This document shows positions 1 through 9,396 of a stretch of DNA of 64,000 bases, one piece after another. Position 1 is the stretch's first letter. Each line of letters starts with the position of its first letter. The DNA comes from Arenimonas sp049195245 (GTDB lineage Bacteria > Pseudomonadota > Gammaproteobacteria > Xanthomonadales > Xanthomonadaceae): assembly GCF_049195245.1 (NCBI RefSeq), contig NZ_JBMIRR010000027.1, positions 558,001 through 622,000 of the forward strand. Reading direction: 5' to 3'. The position numbers and the translations under genes are program-made. A model generated the notes under the pieces. That model did not search any database. It was not told the DNA's origin and worked only from the letters and a program-made list of their open reading frames with translations.

Positions 1-1117
1 CCGGACGCATCGTGCGCACGCTTCCCGCCATCAGCCGGTACGGGGCCGGGCCCTGGGCCAGCATCACGAAGTTGTCGGGGCGATAGGACAGCACCAGGGT
101 CGGGGCCTGCACCGGCACGGGCTGCACGCGCAGGCGCCACTGGCGGTCGCGCCGTGAGTCGATGTCGGTCGGCAGGTGGCGCACTTCCTCGTCGCCTTCG
201 CCGAGACGGAAGGCGGTCAGTGCAGCGATAGGCGTCCACGACCCGTCGGCGCCCGTGCGGCTTTCGACCTGCACCGACGCGACCGAATTCGCCGCCGGCA
301 GGCGAAGGTCCACGCGCTCGACCGGGATCGGGCCGGGACTGGTGTAATCGTAGGCGCCGGGCTCGTCGGGAACGTCTCGCCCCTGCAGAACGATTTCGCG
401 GCGCGGCGAGCGCAGCCGTCCGGTCTCGACGGTTTCCTGCTCCAGCCCGCCCAGCGAAGGCCAGGCTTCGCCTTCGGCGAGCCGCAGCCGCAGGTAACGG
501 GTGGACGAGGGCGCGAACTCCAGGCGCAGCCGCTCCACCCGCAGACCGTTGTCCACGATCGCCACCACGGCCAGGTCCTGGCCCAGCACCTGCCACTGCG
601 CCAGATCGTCCGAACCCAGCACGCTGACGCGCAGGTTGACCGGCATCGCGGCATCGGCGGCCAGCTGCAGTCGTATCGCCGACACGGCCGACGGGTCTTC
701 ACCCAGGTCCACGAGCAGGTCGCTGCCGGGGCTGGTGGCCGGTACGGTGCCGTCGTCGAGCTGCAGCTCGCGCACGCGGCCGTCGGCGTCGCGCTCGAGC
801 CGCAGCGAGAGCGTGTCGTCGCCGCCCCCGGTCGCCGCCACGGGCACCCGCAGCCAGTTCAGGGCGCGCCGCGCTTCCCGCGTGGTGGGCGCGTCGGGCA
901 GCGCGGAGAACGGCACCGCCTGGCCGTCGGCGTTGAACACCATCAGGTCGCGCAGGTCGTCGCGGGCAATGCGGGCGTAGGTCGCCTCGTCGAGTTCGAT
1001 GCGGTAGGCGCTTTCCTGGCCGGGCACCTGCAGTGGCCATTGCCAGGCAAAGTCGGCGGGAGCCTGCGCCAGGGCCAGGCCTGGCAGGGCAGCGAGCAGC
1101 AGCAGCGTCAGGCGCAT
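1..1117 (-). CDS. DUF3999 family exported protein (3' part missing)
   Basis: The frame opens with ATG at 1117 and stays open to the left edge of the window, so the C-terminus is not seen. The product starts MRLTLLLLAALPGLALAQ, a clear Sec signal peptide with an ALA-Q cleavage site, followed by a beta-rich exported domain (WQWPLQVPGQESAYRIELD). The start lies 5 bp downstream of the stop of the DUF2339 membrane protein gene, so the two are almost certainly cotranscribed. DUF3999 genes are typically found next to DUF2339 genes. The molecular function of the pair is unknown, and the family call is from memory rather than a search. Confidence 0.7.
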   Translation of the reverse strand, partial: MRLTLLLLAALPGLALAQAPADFAWQWPLQVPGQESAYRIELDEATYARIARDDLRDLMVFNADGQAVPFSALPDAPTTREARRALNWLRVPVAATGGGDDTLSLRLERDADGRVRELQLDDGTVPATSPGSDLLVDLGEDPSAVSAIRLQLAADAAMPVNLRVSVLGSDDLAQWQVLGQDLAVVAIVDNGLRVERLRLEFAPSSTRYLRLRLAEGEAWPSLGGLEQETVETGRLRSPRREIVLQGRDVPDEPGAYDYTSPGPIPVERVDLRLPAANSVASVQVESRTGADGSWTPIAALTAFRLGEGDEEVRHLPTDIDSRRDRQWRLRVQPVPVQAPTLVLSYRPDNFVMLAQGPAPYRLMAGSVRTMRP

Positions 1118-1122
1118 CGGGA

Positions 1123-3879
1123 CTACTCCGAACGGGGCGGGGTGGGGGCCAGGCGGCCGACGATGATCAGCAGCAAACCGACCGCGACGAAGGAGACGAT
1201 GCCGGTGATGTTGCCCAGGAACTGGCGGTCCACCAGCAGCAGCTTGAGCAGCACGACACCCAGCAGCCCGGCGCCGATCCACCACAGCGGCCGGTTGTGC
1301 CGGCGCGATCCGAGGATCCAGGTCACCACACCGGCCACGCACCAGGCCACGGTCAGGCTGGTCTGGGCAATGCGATCCGACAGCAGCCCCGGCGACCAGG
1401 GCAGGTCGGCCAGGTGGTGGCAGGCGCGCAGCACCGACATCGTCAGCGTTAGCAACGCCGCCCCCGCCCACAGCGACCAGCCGGCCTTGCCGTGGCCGCG
1501 CGCCTCGCGTTCGCGCAGCACGCCGATGCCCAGGGCCAGCGTGCCGATGAGGAACAGCTCGAGCGGATTGAGCACCGGCAACCAGGCCAGTGGGGTGGCC
1601 TTGCCCGGCAGGAACTGCCCGACCAGCCAGCCGCAGGCCAGCGCGAACCCGGCCATCATCAGCCACGCCTTGCGCCAGGTCAGGAAGTCGGGCGCCAGCG
1701 GCCAACCGGCCACGGCCGGACGTCGCCACGCAGCCATGAACAGCAATCCCACCGGCGCGAGCGCGGCCGGCAGCAGCCAGCCATCGCCCAGGCCGCCATC
1801 GCGATCGAGCACGCGCACCAGACTGATGCCCAGCGCCAGCGAGATCATCGACAGCCAGGCCAGGTGCGCGAAGGGCAGGCCGCCCGAGCGCGGGTCGCGC
1901 AAGGGTCGCAGGCTCAGCAGCAGCACCGCCGCCACACCCCACCACGGCAGCAGCGGCGGCGCGAACCAGTGCTGCATCGCGAACGCCGGCCAGACCTGCA
2001 GCGGCTCGTCCAGCGCCGCCAGCGACAGCGGCAGCGCGATCACGCAGGCCGCCAGCACCGGCCAGGACAGGCGCGGCCAGGCCAGGGGTTTGCGCAGCAG
2101 CGCGGCCAGCATCGCGCTCAGCGCCGCGAACAGGCCATAGGCGGTGGCATCGGACACCGGCCTGAGATTGACCTCGATCTCGCGCATGCCGAGCAGCGTC
2201 CACCAGCCCAGGCCCAGCAGGAACAGCCCGATGGCGATCAAGCGATTTCCCTGGCCGCGCTCGTAGAACCACGCGGCGGCCAGCGCGGTCAGCGCCAGCA
2301 GCACTAGGTTGAGCGCATGGCCATTGGCCAGGAAGCGGTCCGCCGTGCCCAGGTCGTGGGTGAACAGACTTGCGCCCCAGGCCAGGCCCGCCAGACCCAG
2401 CAGGGCCAGGCCCGACCAGCGCGTGAGCCGGCTCGGCTGACGCAGGCCCAGCCACACCATGCCCAGGCCCTGCAGCGCCCATGCGGCCGAGGTCCAGCGC
2501 GCCGACAGCGCGAGCGGGATCGCCAGCGTGGCGAACACCACGCCCATCGACGCCGCGCTCCGCGCCAGCAGGCGCAGGCGCGGATTGCGCAGCGCCCACA
2601 TCGCCAGGCCGGCGTAGACGGCCGCCACCGCGACGGCGCTCAGGGCCAGCAGCATCCGGTCGTCACCGACCAGGCCCGCCTGCATCGGGAAGGCCAGCAG
2701 CGGCGTGCCGAACAGCAGCGTGCCGTCCACCTTGCCGTTCTTCTCGCGGCCGGCCAGGGCGTACAGCACCGGGATGGCCACATAGAACAGGAAGAACAGC
2801 ACCAGGAAGGGTTCGACCGTCGCGAACTTCTCCGGACGGTAGTACTCGGCGCCCCACAGCCCGCCGATGACGAAGGTGAAGGCGAAGCCGATCAGGTTGA
2901 GCGCCCGCCACGGGCGCTTCCACGCGATCAGGAACACGGCGGTGTTGAGCACCGCGTAGTAGCTGAAGAGCGCGACATGGTTGCCGCTGCCGGTCGAGAT
3001 CAGCACCGGGGCCAGGTAGCCGCCGATGAAGCCCAGCACCGCCAGCGCGGGCGCGTCCTGCTTCACTGCCAGCACACTGGCACCCGCCACCAGGATCACG
3101 ATCATCGCGAAGGCCGGCATCGGATCGAGCAGCTTGTAGTACGCGAAGGCCGCGAACACCGTCAGCAGCAGCACGCCGATCGCGCCGCCCTGCAGGCTCA
3201 GGCCGAACGCGGGCCGCTCGCGCGCGGTGCGCAGGCCCCAAAGCAGGCCGGCGATGGCGCCGGCCGCCACCAGGCTCAGGCGCACTTCGATGGGCATCGT
3301 GAACCAGCCGGCATCGGCGCCGTACTTGAGCAGGGCGGCCACGCCGAACATCAGCACCAGCAGGCCCAGCTTGACGGGCACGTTGCCTTCGAACAGCCAG
3401 GCCTTGGCGGTCAGCAGCGCGCGCTCGAGCACGTTGGGCGGTTCGGGCGGCGGCGGGGTCCAGGCAGGTGCCGGCGCGGCAGCCGCGACCGGCACGGCCG
3501 GCGGCTGGGGTACGCCGGTCTGCGGCAGCGGCGCCGGTTCGGCCACGGAGGCCGCGGCGACCCCGGCCGCGGCCGATGGCACCGCGGTCGCGACGGGAAG
3601 TTCGGGCGGGGTCGGCGCAGGGGACAGGTCGGCGGGTGTTGTGGCGGCCTCCGGGGTGGCGGCAAGCGTGCCCAGTGCCGGGCGCCGCGCAAGGGCTTCC
3701 ACCCGGGCCAGCCGCTGCTCGAGCTCGCCCACGCGCCGCCGCAGGCCGCTGGCCTGGCCCAGCAGGGCACCGATCAGTCCGCCGCCGACGAAACCGAAGA
3801 AGGCGGCGTGCACGCCCGCCACGATCGCCCCCAGCACCGCGCCCAGCAAGCCCAGAACCCAGCTCATCCGCTTCCCCAC
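1123..3879 (-). CDS. DUF2339 family polytopic membrane protein
   Basis: The product is 918 aa. It has an N-terminal membrane segment with Gly-rich repeats (residues about 8-45), a short coiled stretch (RRRVGELEQRLARVEALA), a long Pro/Ala-rich linker (about 70-150), then some two dozen hydrophobic helices to the C-terminus. This is the usual shape of DUF2339, a family of large integral membrane proteins of unknown function, possibly related to the cell envelope. It heads a two-gene unit with the DUF3999 gene downstream. The next gene upstream on this strand is tRNA-Pro, whose terminator separates the two, so a promoter is expected between 3880 and 3938, but I see no convincing box there. Confidence 0.88.
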   Translation of the reverse strand: MGKRMSWVLGLLGAVLGAIVAGVHAAFFGFVGGGLIGALLGQASGLRRRVGELEQRLARVEALARRPALGTLAATPEAATTPADLSPAPTPPELPVATAVPSAAAGVAAASVAEPAPLPQTGVPQPPAVPVAAAAPAPAWTPPPPEPPNVLERALLTAKAWLFEGNVPVKLGLLVLMFGVAALLKYGADAGWFTMPIEVRLSLVAAGAIAGLLWGLRTARERPAFGLSLQGGAIGVLLLTVFAAFAYYKLLDPMPAFAMIVILVAGASVLAVKQDAPALAVLGFIGGYLAPVLISTGSGNHVALFSYYAVLNTAVFLIAWKRPWRALNLIGFAFTFVIGGLWGAEYYRPEKFATVEPFLVLFFLFYVAIPVLYALAGREKNGKVDGTLLFGTPLLAFPMQAGLVGDDRMLLALSAVAVAAVYAGLAMWALRNPRLRLLARSAASMGVVFATLAIPLALSARWTSAAWALQGLGMVWLGLRQPSRLTRWSGLALLGLAGLAWGASLFTHDLGTADRFLANGHALNLVLLALTALAAAWFYERGQGNRLIAIGLFLLGLGWWTLLGMREIEVNLRPVSDATAYGLFAALSAMLAALLRKPLAWPRLSWPVLAACVIALPLSLAALDEPLQVWPAFAMQHWFAPPLLPWWGVAAVLLLSLRPLRDPRSGGLPFAHLAWLSMISLALGISLVRVLDRDGGLGDGWLLPAALAPVGLLFMAAWRRPAVAGWPLAPDFLTWRKAWLMMAGFALACGWLVGQFLPGKATPLAWLPVLNPLELFLIGTLALGIGVLREREARGHGKAGWSLWAGAALLTLTMSVLRACHHLADLPWSPGLLSDRIAQTSLTVAWCVAGVVTWILGSRRHNRPLWWIGAGLLGVVLLKLLLVDRQFLGNITGIVSFVAVGLLLIIVGRLAPTPPRSE

Positions 3880-3937
3880 GAGATCGACGCGCCGAGTGTA
3901 GCCAACCCGGTGGCCGCGTGAACGCCGGGCCCGGAAA

Positions 3938-3964
3938 CGAAAACGCCGCCCTTGCGGGGCGGCG
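3938..3964 (-). terminator. Rho-independent terminator of tRNA-Pro
   Basis: CGCCGCCC (3944-3951) pairs perfectly with GGGCGGCG (3957-3964) around a 5-nt loop. On the minus strand the hairpin is followed by TTTTCGTTT. It lies 16 bp past the CCA end of the tRNA gene and upstream of the DUF2339 start, so it ends the tRNA transcript. Confidence 0.7.
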
Positions 3965-3980
3965 TGTCGTTTGCAACAAG

Positions 3981-4057
3981 TGGTCGGGGAGACAGGATTT
4001 GAACCTGCGACTTCTACGTCCCGAACGTAGCGCTCTACCAGGCTGAGCTACACCCCG
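3981..4057 (-). tRNA. tRNA-Pro (anticodon CGG)
   Basis: On the minus strand the 77-nt sequence begins CGGGGTGTAGCTCAG and ends CTCCCCGACCA with an encoded CCA. The D arm is GCTC...GAGC, the anticodon stem is CTACG/CGTAG with loop TTCGGGA (anticodon CGG), and the T arm is GCAGG-TTCAAAT-CCTGT. The acceptor stem pairs throughout except for a U6-U67 mismatch. It reads proline CCG codons, which are frequent in this high-GC genome. It stands alone between the DUF2339 gene and hisS, divergent from hisS. Confidence 0.95.
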
Positions 4058-4155
4058 AGGGATTCGAGCCGGCTATTCTAGTGGGGAAGCCCGGCACGGG
4101 CAAGCCCGGGCCGCGCCACCGCGCCGCGGCGGGGGCCGGCGCGCGCCGCTGTCGG

Positions 4156-4161
4156 TAGAAT
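4156..4161 (+). promoter_or_regulatory. Probable -10 box of hisS
   Basis: TAGAAT is placed about 25 bp ahead of the chosen hisS start and matches the -10 boxes seen elsewhere in the window (TAGAAT at 22041, TACAAT at 60910). The only upstream in-frame ATG (4160) overlaps this box, which argues against it as the start codon. No strong -35 is visible. Confidence 0.5.
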
Positions 4162-4186
4162 GCGCCATCGTCCTGGAGTGCCCGCC

Positions 4187-5572
4187 TTGATCAAGCCCCG
4201 CACCACCCCCGGGGTCATGGAGCTCTTGCCCCGTGACCAGATCGCCTTCCAGCGCATGCTGGACGTGATCCGCCGCAACTACGAGCGCTTCGGCTTCCTG
4301 CCGGTGGAAACGCCGGTGTTCGAACTGTCCGAAGTGCTGCTGACCAAGACCGGCGGCGAAACCGAGCGCCAGGTCTATTTCGTGCAGTCCACCGGCGCGC
4401 TGGGCAATGCCGCCGAATCCAGCGGCCTGCCCGAGCTGGCCCTGCGCTTCGACCTCACCGTGCCACTGGCGCGCTACGTCGCCGAACACGAGCACGACCT
4501 GGCCTTCCCGTTCCGTCGCTACCAGATCCAGCGCGTCTACCGCGGCGAACGCGCCCAGCGCGGCCGTTTCCGCGAGTTCTACCAGTGCGACATCGACGTG
4601 ATCGGCAAGGACGCACTGAGCGTGCGCCACGACGCCGAGATGCCGGCCGTGATCCACGCGGTGTTCTCCGAACTGGGCGTGGGTCCGTTCACCATCCAGC
4701 TCAACAACCGCAAGCTGCTGCGCGGCTTCTTCGAAGGCGTGGGCATCGCCGAGGGCGAACGCCAGGCGCTGGTGCTGCGCGAGATCGACAAGCTGGACAA
4801 GCGCGGCGCCGAGGCGGTGCGGGCCACGCTCACCGGCGAGGGCTTCGGCCTGTCGCAGGACGTGGTGGACCGCATCATGGGCTTCGTGCAGGCGCGCTCC
4901 ACCTCGCACGCCGACGCGCTGGCAAGGCTCGACGCGCTGGGCGCCGGCAGCGCCGTGCTCGACGAGGGTCGGGACGAACTGCGCCAGGTGCTGGCCCTGC
5001 TCAAGGGCTACGGCATCCCCGAGAAGAACTACGCGCTCAACTTCAGCATCGCCCGCGGCCTGGACTACTACACCGGCACCGTCTACGAGACCACGCTGGA
5101 CGCGCATCCGCAGATCGGCTCGGTCTGCTCCGGCGGTCGCTACGACAACCTGGCCAGCAGCTACACGAAATCACGGCTGCCGGGCGTGGGCATTTCCATC
5201 GGGGCCACCCGTCTGTTCTGGCAGCTGCGCGAAGCCGGCATCCTTTCGACCGCGGAAAGTTCGGTGCAGGCCCTGGTGGGTCTGATGGACGACGGCAGGC
5301 TGGCCGACTCGCTGGACATCGCCCGGCGCCTGCGCGCGGCCGGCATCAATGCCGAGGTGCAGCTGGAAGCGAAGAAGCTGGCCAAGCAGTTCCAGTACGC
5401 CGACCGCGCCGGCATCCGCTTCGTGGTGCTGTATGGCGACGACGAGGCCGCGCGCAACGTGGTCAAGGTCAAGGACCTGCGCAGCCAGGACCAGTTCGAA
5501 TGCAGACGCGAAGAGTTGGCTGCCGCCCTGAAGGTGGAGCTGGAGCAGCAGCGGGCGATGGGGGCGCAGTGA
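4187..5572 (+). CDS. hisS: Histidine--tRNA ligase
   Basis: Cytoplasmic class II synthetase that charges tRNA-His using ATP; 461 aa, close to the usual bacterial length. Class II motif 2 is visible as RGRFREFYQCDID (residues 125-137), the HisA signature as RGLDYYTGTVYE (about 290-301), and the C-terminal anticodon-binding domain starts near 380. I place the start at TTG 4187, giving (M)IKPRTTPGVMELLPRDQ. A GGAG (4175-4178) sits at a good distance in front, and the upstream ATG at 4160 overlaps the likely -10 box. The ammonia-lyase gene begins one base after the stop, so the two are one transcript. Confidence 0.95.
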   Translation: MIKPRTTPGVMELLPRDQIAFQRMLDVIRRNYERFGFLPVETPVFELSEVLLTKTGGETERQVYFVQSTGALGNAAESSGLPELALRFDLTVPLARYVAEHEHDLAFPFRRYQIQRVYRGERAQRGRFREFYQCDIDVIGKDALSVRHDAEMPAVIHAVFSELGVGPFTIQLNNRKLLRGFFEGVGIAEGERQALVLREIDKLDKRGAEAVRATLTGEGFGLSQDVVDRIMGFVQARSTSHADALARLDALGAGSAVLDEGRDELRQVLALLKGYGIPEKNYALNFSIARGLDYYTGTVYETTLDAHPQIGSVCSGGRYDNLASSYTKSRLPGVGISIGATRLFWQLREAGILSTAESSVQALVGLMDDGRLADSLDIARRLRAAGINAEVQLEAKKLAKQFQYADRAGIRFVVLYGDDEAARNVVKVKDLRSQDQFECRREELAAALKVELEQQRAMGAQ

Positions 5573-5573
5573 C

Positions 5574-7493
5574 ATGAAGCCCATCCTGCTCGACGGCAAC
5601 AGCCTCAATCGCGCGCAGTTGGCCGAGATCGCGCACGGCGCGCCGGTGCGGCTGGATCCGGCCGGCATGGCGGCGGTGCAGCGCGCCGCGGATTTCCTGG
5701 CCGAGCAGGTGCGGCGGCAGGAGCCGATCTACGGCGTCTCCACCGGCTTCGGCAGCAATGCCGACAAGCTGCTGGGTGCGCATCGCGTACGCGCCGGCCT
5801 GCCGGGCGCGGCCGACTCGGGCGACAGCGTGCTCGAAGAGCTGCAGCACAACCTGATCGTCACCCACGCGGTCTGCGTGGGCGAACCCTTCGCGCCGCCG
5901 GTGGTGCGGGCGATGCTGGCGATCCGCATCAACACCCTGATGCGCGGCCACTCGGGCATCCGCCCGTCGGTGCTGGAAGCCCTGGCCGCGCTGCTCAACG
6001 CCGGCATCGTGCCGGTGGTGCCGCAGAAGGGCTCGGTGGGCGCCAGCGGCGATCTCGCGCCGCTGTCGCACCTGGCCATCGTGCTGCTGGGCGGCGGCGA
6101 GGCCTTCTACGACGGCGAACGCATGCCCGGTGCCGACGCGCTGCGCCTGGCCGGGCTGTCGCCGGTGAAGCTGTCGCACAAGGAAGGCCTGGCGCTGAAC
6201 AACGGCACCGCGCAGATGCTGGCCACCGCCGTGCTGGCGATCGAACGCCTGGAAGACCTGCTCGACACCGCCGACCTGGCCGCCGCGATGACGCTGGACG
6301 CCTTCGCCGGACGCCTGCGCGCTTTCGATCCGCACGTGCATGCGCTGCGCCCGCATCCGGGCCAGGTGCACGTGGCCGCAAACCTGCGCCAGCTGCTGCA
6401 GGGCTCCACGCTGTCGGACATCGCCTACCACCTGGTGCCGCGCTTCCGGCCCTGGCAGCCCGACAGCTGGACCGTGCCGGCGCGCCAGGCGCTGGGCTTC
6501 GACCTGGGGTGGGACTGGGTGCCGTTCTCGCAGCGGCACGGGCGCGAGCGTTTTTACCAGCGCTTCCGCCCCTTCCGCGGCGGCAAGAAGCACCAGCCGC
6601 AGGACAGCTACTCGCTGCGCTGCATCCCGCAGGTGCACGGCGCGGTGCGCGACGCGCTCGAGCAGGCCAAGCGGGTCGTGGACATCGAACTCAACGCGGT
6701 CACGGACAATCCGCTGCTGTTCCCGGACCTGGCCGAAGCGGCCGACGGCAGCGGCCGAGGCATCCAGATCGAAGACCAGGTCGTTTCGGCCGGCCACTTC
6801 CACGGCATGCCGCTGGCGCTGGCGATGAGCTACCTCAAGGCCGCCATTCCGGTGCTGGCCTCGATCTCCGAGCGGCGCCTGAACAAGCTGGTCGATCCGG
6901 CCACCAATGACGGCCTGCCGCCGTTCCTGATCGGCAACGAGGACGGCACCGAGAGCGGCTTCATGATCGTGCAGTACACCGCCGCCGCCCTGGTCAACGA
7001 CCTGTGCAGCCGGGCCCATCCGGCAAGCGTGTACTCCATCCCCACCAGCGCCAACGCCGAGGACCACGTGTCCATGGGCGCCAACGAAGGCCGCCACGTG
7101 CTGGACATGACCCAGGACCTGGGCCACGTCCTGGCGCTGGAGCTCTACACCGCGGCGCAGGCACTGGACTACCGCCGCGACATGATCAACGCCGCGCGCG
7201 GCCTGGCCCGCGACGGCGACGCCGAAGCCCTTGCGGCCAAGGTGCAGGGCGCACCGCTGCCAGGCCATCCGGATCGCGAAGGTTTCCTGGCCGAGGTCGA
7301 GGGCCTGCGCCAGGAGCTGGCCGCATCCGCGGAGTTCCAGCCGGGCGTGGCCGTGAAGGCGGCCTGGGCCGCGCTGCGCGAGGCGATTCCGTTCATGGGT
7401 CGCGACCGCGCGATGGACGGCGACGTGGCCACGGCCGTGCGCCTCGTGCAGGAAGGCCGGCTGCTGTCGGCGGCGCGGGCCGCGCGGGACTGA
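5574..7493 (+). CDS. Enlarged histidine/aromatic ammonia-lyase (MIO enzyme)
   Basis: Member of the HAL/PAL/TAL family that eliminates ammonia from histidine or an aromatic amino acid. The MIO-forming triad is A157-S158-G159 in GSVGASGDLAPL. Also visible are the catalytic Tyr53 in YGVSTGFG, a HAL-type His98 (VTHAVCVG), QDSYSLRC, DNPLLF, and SANAEDHVSM with the Glu typical of histidine lyases. At 639 aa it is about 125 residues longer than classical HutH. The extra residues lie near 66-80, 280-335, 405-418 and 575-620. The His and Glu favour histidine as substrate, but THA replaces the usual SHA, and no hutU, hutI or hutG is nearby. Its start is 1 bp after the hisS stop. Substrate specificity is uncertain. 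Confidence 0.85.
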   Translation: MKPILLDGNSLNRAQLAEIAHGAPVRLDPAGMAAVQRAADFLAEQVRRQEPIYGVSTGFGSNADKLLGAHRVRAGLPGAADSGDSVLEELQHNLIVTHAVCVGEPFAPPVVRAMLAIRINTLMRGHSGIRPSVLEALAALLNAGIVPVVPQKGSVGASGDLAPLSHLAIVLLGGGEAFYDGERMPGADALRLAGLSPVKLSHKEGLALNNGTAQMLATAVLAIERLEDLLDTADLAAAMTLDAFAGRLRAFDPHVHALRPHPGQVHVAANLRQLLQGSTLSDIAYHLVPRFRPWQPDSWTVPARQALGFDLGWDWVPFSQRHGRERFYQRFRPFRGGKKHQPQDSYSLRCIPQVHGAVRDALEQAKRVVDIELNAVTDNPLLFPDLAEAADGSGRGIQIEDQVVSAGHFHGMPLALAMSYLKAAIPVLASISERRLNKLVDPATNDGLPPFLIGNEDGTESGFMIVQYTAAALVNDLCSRAHPASVYSIPTSANAEDHVSMGANEGRHVLDMTQDLGHVLALELYTAAQALDYRRDMINAARGLARDGDAEALAAKVQGAPLPGHPDREGFLAEVEGLRQELAASAEFQPGVAVKAAWAALREAIPFMGRDRAMDGDVATAVRLVQEGRLLSAARAARD

Positions 7494-7496
7494 GGC

Positions 7497-9320
7497 TCAG
7501 CGCGCGGCCGCGGGCTCGGCCACGTGCACGCAGTTGCGGCCGCGGTTCTTGGCCGCGTACAGCGCGTCGTCGGCCCGGTGCAGGGCCTCGTCCACGCCGA
7601 TGCCGCTGCCCGGCTGCAGCAGGTAGGCGCCGATGCTGGCGCTGAGGCCGATATTGTTGCCGGCGTAGCGCACCGCCTCGCCGCAGATCTTCAGGCGCAG
7701 GTGCTCGGCGACCTGCAGCAGCCGGTCGGCCTCGATGTCGGGCAGCACCACCACGAACTCCTCGCCGCCGAAGCGGGCTAGCAGCGCGCCGTGTTCGACC
7801 AGGGTGTCGTGCAGGCAGCGCCCCAGCCAGCGCAGGCATTCGTCGCCGGCCAGGTGGCCGTGGGTGTCGTTGACGTCCTTGAAATGGTCCAGGTCGATCA
7901 GCAGCACGCCCAGCGATTGCTGGTGCTCGTTGGCGTGATGCAGCTGGTGCTCGAACATTTCGCGGAAGTGGCGGCGGTTGAACAGGCCGGTGAGCGCGTC
8001 GCGGCGGTTGGATTCGCGCAGCCGCTGGTTGGCCTCGGCCAGCTGTTCCAGCGCGGTGCTGAGTTCGGAGGTTCGGCGGGCGACGTGGCGCTCGAGCTGT
8101 TCGTTGTGCTCGTGCACCAGCCGCTCGTTCTCGCCGCGCAGCCGGGCGTAGCGGTAGGCCAGGGCGAAGGACAGCAGGATGATCTCCAGCGCCGAACCGA
8201 TCTGGATCGCGTACTCGGTGATGAAGGTCTTGCGCAGCAGGCCGAAGGACACCGAGGCGTACAGCGCCGTGCCCAGCAGCAGGAAGGCCCAGGCCAGCAG
8301 GAACACGCGCGCCGGCGCGTAGCCCTTGCGGATCGAATTGATGGCCAGGTAAAGGATGAACAGCGCGCCCGGGAACACCGCCATCGTCATCGGCCGAACC
8401 GAATCGCGGTAGTCGATCACGAACGAGGCCGCGCCCATCAGCACGAAGAAGGCGATCAGCGCCAGCGAGACCTTGTCGGCATAGGGCTGGCGCGTGGCCG
8501 TTTCCAGGAACACCCGGCAGAACTGGTGCATCGCGATCTGCGACAGCGCCATGGATAGCGGGATGGCCTGGTTGGCCCACCATGGCGAATTCGGCCACAG
8601 GTATTCGAAAGCCAGGCCATTGAGGCAGAACATCACCAGGCCGAAGCCGGCCACGTGGCACATGTACCAGAAGTGGCTGGCGTCCTTCAGCGACAGCCAC
8701 AGCACCAGGTTGTAGCAGAGCAGGGCCAGCAGGATGCCGTAGAAGATGCCGATGCCGAACTGCGAGTCGCGCTCGAGCTCGGCGAAGGCCTTGGGCGTGT
8801 ACAGCGCCAACGGCACCTGCAGCGAGCTGCGGCTCGAGACACGCACCAGCAGCTCCACCTCCGTGCGCGGCGGCAGTTCCACCCAGACGTTGGGGTGCCG
8901 GTAGCGGATGCTGCGCGCGCTGAAGGGCAGGGTGTCGCCCGAGGCGCGGTGTTCGACGCGGCCGTCGGGATAGCGCAGGTACACGTCCACGTTGTCCAGC
9001 AGCGGGTAGTGCAGCACCAGCAGCCAGCGACGTTCCGGGCTGTTGTGGTTGAACAGCTGGGCATGGAACCAGTGCGCGCCGTCGGTGAAGCCGAAGGTGG
9101 TGCTGCCGTCGGGCAGGGGCTGGAAGTTGCCGCGCTCGGCCTGCGCGAACTGGCTGGCGGCGTCGGCGTGGCCTTCGGGGTCCACGCGGTACTGCAGGTA
9201 GGGTCCGAGAGGCAGGGATTCGCGCCCGGCGTCGAGCACGGCCGGACCGGCCGCGGCCGCCGGCAGGGCGGACAGCAGCAGGCACCAGCACAGCAGGGCG
9301 GCGAATCTGAGCGCGGCCAC
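7497..9320 (-). CDS. 7TM-DISM diguanylate cyclase
   Basis: Inner-membrane enzyme making cyclic di-GMP from two GTP. The 607-aa product has a signal peptide (1-23), a periplasmic 7TMR-DISM extracellular domain (about 30-165), seven membrane helices (about 180-390), a short coiled coil, and a GGDEF domain with the active motif RFGGEEF. The allosteric RxxD inhibitory site that normally precedes GGEEF is absent (EHGA in that position), so product inhibition through it is not expected. It converges on the ammonia-lyase gene with 3 bp between stops, and its start is divergent from the TrpR-like gene, sharing a 103-bp intergenic region with a palindromic operator candidate. Confidence 0.9.
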   Translation of the reverse strand: MAALRFAALLCWCLLLSALPAAAAGPAVLDAGRESLPLGPYLQYRVDPEGHADAASQFAQAERGNFQPLPDGSTTFGFTDGAHWFHAQLFNHNSPERRWLLVLHYPLLDNVDVYLRYPDGRVEHRASGDTLPFSARSIRYRHPNVWVELPPRTEVELLVRVSSRSSLQVPLALYTPKAFAELERDSQFGIGIFYGILLALLCYNLVLWLSLKDASHFWYMCHVAGFGLVMFCLNGLAFEYLWPNSPWWANQAIPLSMALSQIAMHQFCRVFLETATRQPYADKVSLALIAFFVLMGAASFVIDYRDSVRPMTMAVFPGALFILYLAINSIRKGYAPARVFLLAWAFLLLGTALYASVSFGLLRKTFITEYAIQIGSALEIILLSFALAYRYARLRGENERLVHEHNEQLERHVARRTSELSTALEQLAEANQRLRESNRRDALTGLFNRRHFREMFEHQLHHANEHQQSLGVLLIDLDHFKDVNDTHGHLAGDECLRWLGRCLHDTLVEHGALLARFGGEEFVVVLPDIEADRLLQVAEHLRLKICGEAVRYAGNNIGLSASIGAYLLQPGSGIGVDEALHRADDALYAAKNRGRNCVHVAEPAAAR

Positions 9321-9396
9321 GTTGTCCCTTCCCCTGACCCGGTCACTCTATGCGTGGGCACGCGCCAAGGCCATGGGGCCGGCCAGGCTTGCTTTT

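Noticed and set aside
3981..4057. tRNA-Pro as an integration site for a genomic island
   Set aside because: Both sides are ordinary genes, there is no integrase, and I found no second copy of the tRNA 3' end in the window.
5574..7493. A complete histidine utilisation (hut) operon
   Set aside because: Only the lyase-like gene is present; no urocanase, imidazolonepropionase, formiminoglutamase or HutC is nearby.
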